A stretch of 13,884 nucleotides of DNA, taken from positions 1 through 13,884 of the forward strand of contig JABDFB010000057.1 of NCBI GenBank assembly GCA_013286765.1, in the 5' to 3' direction. The notes beneath the pieces were generated by a model that searched no databases, was not told the origin of the DNA, and saw only the letters and a program-made list of their open reading frames with translations. Numbering within the stretch: the first letter of the stretch is position 1; every line of letters starts with the position of its first letter. The stretch is from Deltaproteobacteria bacterium (lineage in GTDB: Bacteria; Bdellovibrionota; UBA1018). The position numbers were made by a program, and so were the translations under genes. Of this stretch, positions 8,247 through 13,884 are shown piece by piece.

Positions 8247-9059
8247 GTGAACATTTTTAAAAATAAAGTTGCAGTTGTTACAGGAGCGGGTAGCGGCATT
8301 GGCAAAGCAATAGCCGAAGGTTGCGTAAAACGAGGAATGAAAACAGTCCTCGCTGACATTAATAAAGAGACCTTAAAAAGAATTGAAAAAACACTACAAA
8401 AAAATGGTGGGGATGTAATTGCTGTGGTGACCGATGTTACAAAACAGAGCCAAGTAAAGCGATTGGCCAATAAAACCATCCAAACGTTTAAGGGTGTTGA
8501 TCTTTTAATAAACAACGCTGGTATTCTTGGTCCTATCGATCCCATTTGGATGTGCAATCCCAAAGAGATTGCAAAAGTCATAGAAACTAACTGCATGGGC
8601 GCTATTTATGGTTTGAGAGAATTTATTCCGTTGATGCAAAAACAGAATCGCCCTTGTACTATCGTAAACACGGCCTCGAGTGCTGGTTTTTGTGTCGATC
8701 CTTACATGACGGGTTACATCTCCTCGAAACATGCCTTGGTTGCCTTAACAGAGGTTCTTTATCTTGATCTAAAGGACCTTAACTCCAAAATCGATGTTTC
8801 GTTGTTCTGTCCGGGACTCGTAGAAGCGCATATAGGAGATCAGTTTCTTAAGAAAAAGACCAAATTAGTTGGCATCAAAAAATTCATTGAAAACTTCAGA
8901 ACAGCGAAGAAGATGCCAGCCACTAAGGCGGCTGAAATGCTCTTTCAAGGGTTAGAGGCAAGACAATTTTATATCTTCACTCACTTTGAAGAAGAAAAAG
9001 AATTCTTCAAAAAAAGAATGAAAAATATCTTAAGTAGATTGAATCCTTCTTCGAATTGA
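8247..9059 (+). CDS. Short-chain dehydrogenase/reductase (classical SDR, 270 aa)
   Basis: A cytoplasmic NAD(P)(H)-dependent oxidoreductase with Rossmann fold. All hallmarks are visible: TGAGSGIG cofactor loop (12-19), D37 at the end of strand 2 (ADI), which in this family favours NAD(H), NNAG (89-92), N115, catalytic S144, YISSK (Y157, K161), and PG (189-190). Length is normal for the classical family. The substrate cannot be read from the sequence; a sterol-, fatty-acyl- or sugar-type alcohol/ketone are all possible. The GTG start gives the usual SDR N-terminus; an AGGA lies only 3 nt upstream, so ribosome binding looks weak. It is the only gene here without a signal peptide or eukaryote-like module, and its codons look A/T-richer than its neighbours. 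It is divergent from the ankyrin-toxin gene and convergent with the zinc-finger gene, so no operon partner is seen. Confidence 0.95.
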   Translation: MNIFKNKVAVVTGAGSGIGKAIAEGCVKRGMKTVLADINKETLKRIEKTLQKNGGDVIAVVTDVTKQSQVKRLANKTIQTFKGVDLLINNAGILGPIDPIWMCNPKEIAKVIETNCMGAIYGLREFIPLMQKQNRPCTIVNTASSAGFCVDPYMTGYISSKHALVALTEVLYLDLKDLNSKIDVSLFCPGLVEAHIGDQFLKKKTKLVGIKKFIENFRTAKKMPATKAAEMLFQGLEARQFYIFTHFEEEKEFFKKRMKNILSRLNPSSN

Positions 9060-9098
9060 CTTTTTGAACAGGATTGCGCGAGTCTTTATAAAAGGTGT

Positions 9099-9119
9099 AC
9101 AGCGACACGTGGTCGCTGT
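9099..9119. repeat. 8-bp inverted repeat after the SDR gene
   Basis: ACAGCGAC (9099-9106) and GTCGCTGT (9112-9119) are perfectly complementary around ACGTG. There is no T run on either side, so it is not a standard intrinsic terminator. It could be an RNA 3' stabilising hairpin or a protein-binding site; its function is unknown. Confidence 0.4.
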
Positions 9120-9129
9120 CACTACCTGC

Positions 9130-9162
9130 AAAGAATCTCCCTCCTTTAGGCGGGAGTTCTTT
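9130..9162. terminator. Probable bidirectional terminator between the SDR and zinc-finger genes
   Basis: AAAGAA (9130-9135) and CTCCC (9137-9141) pair with GGGAG (9152-9156) and TTCTTT (9157-9162), with a bulged T at 9136. CC/GG (9143-9144, 9149-9150) extends the stem beyond one mismatch. A GC stem followed by a T-rich arm exists on both strands, as expected between convergent genes. The rest of 9163-9303 shows no gene. Confidence 0.6.
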
Positions 9163-9303
9163 AATTCCAAGAAATCTCTAGCCTGTTTAGTTCTTTAGTA
9201 ATTACTTTTTTTTGGAAGGGGTGTCATATATTCAGCTGCCAGCACCTTGCTCGGAAGTTCTTATAAACTAAAAAAATCCGTCGCAATCAGCATACTTCTC
9301 GCT

Positions 9304-10005
9304 TTAGTCTAATTCGATTCGATCTGACTTAGTGTATCCTTTAAAGACATCGACTATGTCGTGATTGGATTCGATATCAATTTCCTGTTTAATTCGAATG
9401 TCATTCAAATCTTTCAAGGACTCGTTTATCGGTGCGAATTGGAATGAAGGAGGACACTCGTTGGATGGAACAGAATGCCCCGAATCGGTTAGCGGCGATT
9501 GAGGTTCAGAAAAAGGAGACCCCATGTTCGAATCGAAAGAATTAGCTTTGTACTTATTTTGCTCTTCCGCCGATACTTGCTGAACTTCTTTGGTTACAGA
9601 AGCCGATTTGCGCTTTTTTTTTGGCTGAGATTTTGATCTGACGGTGCTACGTTTTGTCGATTGAGTCTTCTTGTTGGTTCCTTCGTAATCTTGATCTTTT
9701 GGGCCCATGTTCAATTGTTCTTGCAGCCATTGAAGGGTCAGGGGATGCGTCTGCGGTATCTGTGGTGCAGTGGTATGGGGATGCTCTCGTTTGAGATGTT
9801 TTTGGACGTCAATTTGTCTATCAAAAAGCTTATTGCAGATGGCACACTTAAATAGATCTTGACTAACTGTATAGAAAACTCCAGAAGGCAGTGCAGCGCA
9901 CTTATTCTCTTCAGATGCCATAGCGGACGGGCAGGGCTGGACCAAAGCAAAGAGAATTCCAATCAAGAAAAAGGATCCGAGATAGAAGTGAGTAGGCTTC
10001 AGCAT
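9304..10005 (-). CDS. Exported C2H2 zinc-finger protein with PKKKRK nuclear localisation signal, candidate nucleomodulin (233 aa)
   Basis: Start ATG 10005 is chosen because GGAG lies 10 nt upstream, a promoter lies just beyond, and it gives a compact signal peptide (hydrophobic FYLGSFFLIGILFALV, cleavage after SAMA, residue 30). An in-frame ATG at 10062 would add 19 residues. A classical C2H2 finger follows: C54, C57, H70, H75 with F61 and V67 in the hydrophobic positions (C-x2-C-x12-H-x4-H). Residues 128-133 are PKKKRK, the core of the SV40 large-T NLS, in a Lys/Arg-rich stretch of about 112-135. The C-terminal part is low-complexity and acidic, with two Ser-Pro sites and IKQE (205-208), a match to the SUMO-attachment consensus. 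Single C2H2 fingers of the Ros/MucR type exist in bacteria, but those are cytoplasmic and have a different spacing. Export plus NLS suggests action in a eukaryotic nucleus; this is inference. I know no named homologue. Confidence 0.85.
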   Translation of the reverse strand: MLKPTHFYLGSFFLIGILFALVQPCPSAMASEENKCAALPSGVFYTVSQDLFKCAICNKLFDRQIDVQKHLKREHPHTTAPQIPQTHPLTLQWLQEQLNMGPKDQDYEGTNKKTQSTKRSTVRSKSQPKKKRKSASVTKEVQQVSAEEQNKYKANSFDSNMGSPFSEPQSPLTDSGHSVPSNECPPSFQFAPINESLKDLNDIRIKQEIDIESNHDIVDVFKGYTKSDRIELD

Positions 10006-10015
10006 ATTGTATTTA

Positions 10016-10019
10016 CTCC
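10016..10019 (-). promoter_or_regulatory. Shine-Dalgarno GGAG deciding the zinc-finger gene start
   Basis: On the minus strand GGAG is followed by 10 nt and ATG 10005. It is the clearest ribosome-binding site in the window and favours this start over the in-frame ATG at 10062. Confidence 0.55.
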
Positions 10020-10040
10020 ACAATAGAAAAATGGAGAAGC

Positions 10041-10069
10041 AGTTTAACGTAAATATATACATATATCAA
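10041..10069 (-). promoter_or_regulatory. Candidate promoter of the zinc-finger gene
   Basis: TTGATA (10069-10064, 5/6), 17-bp spacer, TAAACT (10046-10041, 4/6). Transcription would start near 10034, about 29 nt before ATG 10005 and downstream of the alternative ATG 10062, which supports the shorter protein. The surrounding DNA is very AT-rich. Confidence 0.4.
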
Positions 10070-10196
10070 CAACAAAAATAAATAGTATCTAAATAATTAA
10101 ATTATTGTAGTTTAATAATGGTGAGCGATATTCTGCAAAGTAACACTGCAGGTGCGGTTCAACCTAATTACAACACGAGATGCTATCTTATTTCTA

Positions 10197-10225
10197 TTCA
10201 CAAAATTACATCAATCAAGTATAAA
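10197..10225 (+). promoter_or_regulatory. Candidate promoter of the large ankyrin gene, near-leaderless
   Basis: TTCACA (10197-10202) and TATAAA (10220-10225) each match sigma-70 consensus at 5/6 with an ideal 17-bp spacer. The start would be near 10232, only about 4 nt before ATG 10236, where no Shine-Dalgarno is present. This argues that translation begins at 10236 and not at the upstream in-frame GTG 10152. Confidence 0.5.
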
Positions 10226-10235
10226 AGCCTTTCTC

Positions 10236-13200
10236 ATGTTATTGTTACATAGAATCAAGATAATAAGTTTTCTAGCGCTTATTTTGTCATCCCAGGCATG
10301 GGCACTGACCTATAAGGACCTGCACGGAGTTGATTCTATATTGAGGCGAGAGTGCGTCGAATTTTCTCTGTCGCACGGATTTAAAGGGGTAGAGTCGGGC
10401 TTATTAGCAGATGTTCGATTTGCAGGAAGCTTTGGGCCCAAACATAAAGATTATCCTTGTCACAGACAAATTAGAGAAGAAAATCAGGACAAAGATTGTC
10501 CGCAGGATTGGACTTCTGCTCTGATTCAACAACTCTTTCCATCGCCGGCTACAACGACGCTCACAGCCAACCAAGGCAGTAAAGATGACCCGCTAAGTTT
10601 GAACCATAAAATGTCTTCAAATGTGCTTGAAGCTCTCGGAGCCGTGCTTGAAAACATTTATCTTAAACAACAGTTGCAACAGTCACAATCGCAACAGTTG
10701 GGGCAGAAAGCAGTCCAACAAATCATCACGGAAGACGAAGTTCTTGAAATCTTTTACGAAAAGATATTTGCCGGACATGAACGAGAAAAAAAGCAAAAAG
10801 AACTCGAAAAAATAGAAAGGCTGAAGGCAATTAAAGAAAAGGCCCGCTCCTCTCTTGGAGAACCTAATTGCTCAAACAGGGACGGAGCACTGCCCAGCCT
10901 GAAAGAAGTGCCCCATTTTTCCGGTAACTCTTCTGGCAATTCTTCCGGGGACCCCGGTAGCAAATTCGAAAAGATCGCCCAACCCTTCGTTTTTGCTGGA
11001 AGAAACAAGACTTGGTGGAACGAGCTGGAAAAACTGGCAAAATCTCTCGTTGGCAGCTTGAGAGAGAATTCGCAACCCGGAGCTATTTATCCCTCGTCCA
11101 TTACAAAAGATGCTCTACTTGGCTACATTTGGCAAAAAGCCCGAAGTAAGGAAGAAGTCGAACCCTTTCTCAAAGGAATGGCGGCTTGCCAAGATCGCGA
11201 TGGATTCGAAAAATGGAAAGTCACACCGCCTTATGCGGCTGGGAATTACCGAAATTGGTTAGCTGGCGTTCAAAATGGAAAACTAACTCCGGAACAAATT
11301 CTGGAATTGGCTCAAAGTCCGGAACGAGCTTCGTTCTACGCGAATGCCGTTGAAATTTATGATCGCCCTGAAGCTCCAATTCTTCCGTTTCAGAGAGCCG
11401 CTCACGAGTCTCTTGGCGAGAACAAAACGAGTTACCGCAGATTCAATACTTATTCTGATTGTGGAGAATCATTAATTCGCCATTTCTTTGAAAACTTTAC
11501 TTATCGTGAAATACCGGGACTGGAAGGCGAACACGTTTTTGATGTGGCTCTCTTAGAAGAAGCTATTCAGAAGCACCATCTCAAACCTTACCATAATAAT
11601 GCCCCAGCGAATTCAGATCTTGAATTAGATTTTGGGCTGATTCCGTTTTTTAAGAACTTTTTCGATCCACTTCAATCGAATACGTCCCAAGTGCGAGACG
11701 CTTGGAGTAGAAGAGTGGCCTCTGGCCTTCCCGGAGCAGAAGGCTTTTACGCTAAAAATGCGTCTTGCGATATTCAAGGCGGCATCGATGCTATTCTCAA
11801 AGTAGTTGAGGTCTTAGTTGGCGATCCTGAATGGCCAAGTCTTGAGGTAGAAGACATAGATGCAGATACCGGGCAAATAACTAGGGTAGTGCGTTTTGAA
11901 TCGGAGGAAAAGCTTCGAATTGCAAAACTTGATCGTCTTTGCCGGATTTTTTCTCGAGAAGGCCATCAGCTCAGCTGGAAGCCCTCTGGGAACAGTGCCA
12001 TAACTAATTTAAATGCCAATATTGAATTTCTAGTCAATAATAAGCCCCTCTTTGCTTGGACTATAGAAAAAACTCACTCCAGTCTTCGATCTCTTCTTCC
12101 AGCTAAATTGAGTTGGCGTCATGAAGTTGGCCATTCTCTTCTTGCAATGATCGAAAACGAGGCGAAAACTCAAAGCCGTGTTCATAGCTTGGTCCGCGCT
12201 CTACCCCAAGCACTTCACGAAACTCTTCCATGGTTCATCGATGAAAATCTTATCGCCTCAGATCCTCCTATTTTTCCTCGGGTCGAATTCATCTGGGGAT
12301 CCTCCGTGAGGAATCCTGATGACGGCAAGTCCAAGAGTATTATTATGAAACGACTTGCTGACGAGCACGAAGATCTAAAAAAGCCAATTCCGACGCGCCT
12401 TTTCCCTGTGTTGAAGAAGTGGATGAATTTTAGTTTTACAGGAGATCGAATCTATCAAACTTACGTTTTGAACCTGCTCGAAGAACTGGGACCGGAGGTA
12501 GCACAACTATTTAAGTCTGAACGTAAAAATGCAGAGGGCGTTTTATTAAAAGATATGCCAAAAACCCTTTTGCTCGCGGCAAGATTTGGTCTTAACCACA
12601 CTTTAAAGTGGGCAGTTCAGAAGAAGACCCCTTTGAATTCAAAATTCGAAGGTCAAAGCGCGGTCCATTATGCCGCAGAAGGTGGCCACTTAAAAACTCT
12701 TCAACTCTTATTATCAATTGCTCCTCCGAAATTTTGGGAGGATCCAGAATTTTTGCAGGCACGCGGGGTTTCTCCGTTGTACTATGCCGTTTGGAGTGGA
12801 AATATCAAGGTAGTCAGCGCTGTGATTGATGGTCATTCTGACCATTTTTGGAGCAATCCGAAGTTTAAATATTTACCTATCCTTAAACTGGCTCTTATTA
12901 AAAACTACACAGATATCGCTGAACTTATCTTTAAAAGATTTTATGGCAACTCAGAAGTTCGTAAAAGGGACTTGTTGGAGTCCGTGAAAGCGGCTGACGT
13001 AAAACGGGTGAAGTTCTTTCTAGATCATGGTGTTGCAGACGATAACGATACTGATGAAGCCTATAGAGGATCTCTGATTATTGCTGTTTATAAAACACCC
13101 GAGGGAAAACAAGATGGCTTATTGGAAGTTCTTTCGACCGGAAGAGTTCGTCCACTGTCAAAGCTGCATCTGGCTGCAGGTACAGGGAATTTAGAAAGAG

Positions 13201-13673
13201 TAAAAACGCTCCTTACAGAAACAAAGGCACAAGAAATCAATCATCTGAGCTTCGGACACTCGGCTCTCCACTTTGCCGCACGCAAAAAAAGTCTTGCTGT
13301 AATGCAAGAATTGATTAAACACAAAATAGATGTCAATGAGGCTCAAACGCAAGGCTTGACGGCACTTATGATTGCTTCCCAGAACGGATATACCGAAGGA
13401 GTAAAATTCTTGCTGGAACACCATGCAGATTCAACTAGGGTTGATTCCGAGGATTGGACGGCACTCCATAAAGCTGCGAGCCATGGACACCTCAATATCG
13501 TTCAAATGCTTGTTAGTGCAAATGCGAATCTCGAGGCTATAAATGACCAAGGATTGACCCCTTTAGACTATGCAGAATGCAATAAACATCTCGACGTGGT
13601 AGACTTTTTACTCAGAGCGGGAGCAGAGCCTTACATTCCGAAGGTGTCAACTTCAATTGGGGATCACGAATAA
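10236..13673 (+). CDS. Very large exported ankyrin-repeat protein with N-terminal domain of unknown function (1145 aa)
   Basis: ATG 10236 gives a typical signal peptide (HRIK, then IISFLALILSS, cleavage after AWA, residue 24). In-frame GTG 10152 would add 28 residues but lies upstream of the likely promoter. Residues about 146-165 are Gln-rich; 181-207 are a charged, probably helical coiled-coil stretch; a GNSSGNSSG linker follows near 230. The central region (about 250-770) is unrecognised. Its landmarks are YSDCGESLIRHFF (C409) and WRHEVGHSLL (H629, E630, H633), which fits the HExxH zincin pattern but lacks an assignable third ligand. Residues about 774-1133 hold roughly nine ankyrin repeats, most canonical at the end: GHSALHFAARKK, GLTALMIASQNGY, DWTALHKAASHGH, GLTPLDYAECNKH. 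Ankyrins bind proteins; with export, a host or prey target is likely but inferred. It is divergent from the zinc-finger gene and shares an AT-rich promoter region with it. An open frame continues directly after its TAA. Confidence 0.85.
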   Translation: MLLLHRIKIISFLALILSSQAWALTYKDLHGVDSILRRECVEFSLSHGFKGVESGLLADVRFAGSFGPKHKDYPCHRQIREENQDKDCPQDWTSALIQQLFPSPATTTLTANQGSKDDPLSLNHKMSSNVLEALGAVLENIYLKQQLQQSQSQQLGQKAVQQIITEDEVLEIFYEKIFAGHEREKKQKELEKIERLKAIKEKARSSLGEPNCSNRDGALPSLKEVPHFSGNSSGNSSGDPGSKFEKIAQPFVFAGRNKTWWNELEKLAKSLVGSLRENSQPGAIYPSSITKDALLGYIWQKARSKEEVEPFLKGMAACQDRDGFEKWKVTPPYAAGNYRNWLAGVQNGKLTPEQILELAQSPERASFYANAVEIYDRPEAPILPFQRAAHESLGENKTSYRRFNTYSDCGESLIRHFFENFTYREIPGLEGEHVFDVALLEEAIQKHHLKPYHNNAPANSDLELDFGLIPFFKNFFDPLQSNTSQVRDAWSRRVASGLPGAEGFYAKNASCDIQGGIDAILKVVEVLVGDPEWPSLEVEDIDADTGQITRVVRFESEEKLRIAKLDRLCRIFSREGHQLSWKPSGNSAITNLNANIEFLVNNKPLFAWTIEKTHSSLRSLLPAKLSWRHEVGHSLLAMIENEAKTQSRVHSLVRALPQALHETLPWFIDENLIASDPPIFPRVEFIWGSSVRNPDDGKSKSIIMKRLADEHEDLKKPIPTRLFPVLKKWMNFSFTGDRIYQTYVLNLLEELGPEVAQLFKSERKNAEGVLLKDMPKTLLLAARFGLNHTLKWAVQKKTPLNSKFEGQSAVHYAAEGGHLKTLQLLLSIAPPKFWEDPEFLQARGVSPLYYAVWSGNIKVVSAVIDGHSDHFWSNPKFKYLPILKLALIKNYTDIAELIFKRFYGNSEVRKRDLLESVKAADVKRVKFFLDHGVADDNDTDEAYRGSLIIAVYKTPEGKQDGLLEVLSTGRVRPLSKLHLAAGTGNLERVKTLLTETKAQEINHLSFGHSALHFAARKKSLAVMQELIKHKIDVNEAQTQGLTALMIASQNGYTEGVKFLLEHHADSTRVDSEDWTALHKAASHGHLNIVQMLVSANANLEAINDQGLTPLDYAECNKHLDVVDFLLRAGAEPYIPKVSTSIGDHE

Positions 13674-13884
13674 TTATTACAATCGTCCGTCAAACTAGGT
13701 TACTTTTTTCCCCAGAAAGAAGGCAGTGAATTCAAAGAAGGTAGCGAGGCCGATACGGCACTAATAGCTCCGGCAATTCTGGCAAATAGAGAATTGAAAT
13801 CAATTCCGAAGAATCAAAAAAATCAACTAAACGAAAACTTGATTCTTAGTCCGCAGTGGCTCAGTGAGCCTTGGAAGGAGTTCG
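13674..13884 (+). CDS. Open frame in phase with the preceding gene, no start found, runs off the right edge
   Basis: All 70 codons after the TAA at 13671-13673, in the same frame, are open to the window edge. They begin LLQSSVKLGYFF and end LSPQWLSEPWKEF. No ATG or GTG occurs in frame; TTG codons occur only further in. A duplicated KEGSE segment (13716-13751) differs only at synonymous positions over its first five codons, which suggests selection for protein coding. It may be a 3' continuation of the ankyrin gene cut off by a nonsense change or sequencing error, a 5'-decayed gene, or chance. I recognise no domain. Confidence 0.3.
13716..13751 (+). repeat. Two 18-bp imperfect tandem repeats
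   Basis: AAAGAAGGCAGTGAATTC is followed directly by AAAGAAGGTAGCGAGGCC. Read in the open frame, the first five codons of each unit encode KEGSE, and the three differences among them are all synonymous third-position changes (GGC/GGT, AGT/AGC, GAA/GAG). Confidence 0.6.

Noticed and set aside
8216..8732. Minus-strand frames opposite the SDR gene
   Set aside because: The plus strand carries every SDR motif in order, so the antisense frames are shadows.
9099..9119. 8-bp hairpin as the SDR terminator
   Set aside because: No T run follows on either strand; the hairpin at 9130-9162 is the better terminator.
10006..10062. ATG at 10062 as the start of the zinc-finger gene
   Set aside because: No ribosome-binding site, located upstream of the predicted transcription start, and the added 19 residues put extra hydrophobic sequence before a complete signal peptide.
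10152..10235. GTG at 10152 as the start of the large ankyrin gene
   Set aside because: It lies upstream of the best promoter and would bury the signal peptide behind 28 residues; ATG 10236 gives a compact signal.
13823..13884. Minus-strand frame ending GLRIKFSFS, resembling an outer-membrane barrel C-terminus
   Set aside because: Only about 20 codons are visible, the last residue is Ser and not the usual aromatic residue, and the plus-strand frame has better coding evidence.
1..13884. tRNA, rRNA, CRISPR array or insertion sequence
   Set aside because: No cloverleaf, rRNA motif, regularly spaced repeat, transposase-like frame or flanking inverted repeats were seen on either strand.

Overview
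This window looks like an effector-type accessory region of a Gram-negative bacterium that lives on, in, or as a predator of eukaryotic cells. Four of the five complete protein genes, plus one that runs off the left edge, begin with Sec signal peptides. Two are ankyrin-repeat proteins, and one combines a textbook C2H2 zinc finger with a PKKKRK nuclear localisation signal. I cannot name the phylum or species. The DNA is moderately AT-rich, most starts lack a clear Shine-Dalgarno sequence, and no tRNA, rRNA, CRISPR array or transposase gene was seen.

Layout, left to right. (1) 1-2936, minus strand: a large exported protein, cut by the left edge, with no frame break over 978 codons. (2) 3108-5915, plus strand: a full-length diverged paralogue, transcribed divergently from the first. 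Both carry the same core, including an RHA[IV]VL motif exactly 30 residues before a YGTCWYR motif. (3) 5908-5969: a 19-bp perfect palindrome overlapping the stop codon, then a second hairpin, separating this gene from the convergent gene that follows. (4) 6145-8028, minus: signal peptide, ankyrin repeats, a central transmembrane helix and a C-terminal domain resembling RelE/HigB-type toxins. (5) 8247-9059, plus: an ordinary short-chain dehydrogenase/reductase. (6) 9130-9162: a probable bidirectional terminator. (7) 9304-10005, minus: the exported zinc-finger/NLS protein. (8) 10236-13673, plus: a 1145-residue exported protein with a long N-terminal region of unknown fold, an HEVGH motif and about nine C-terminal ankyrin repeats. 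(9) 13674-13884: an open frame, running off the right edge, in the same frame as the preceding gene and immediately after its stop codon; no start is visible.

The genes alternate in strand and have their own promoters and terminators, so this is not an operon. The shared theme is export plus eukaryote-like modules. The strongest leads are the putative nucleomodulin (zinc finger, SV40-like NLS, SUMO-consensus site), the ankyrin-transmembrane-RelE fusion, and the divergent pair of unknown-family paralogues with a conserved His/Cys pair. Functions beyond the SDR are inferred from motifs and architecture, not from a database match.
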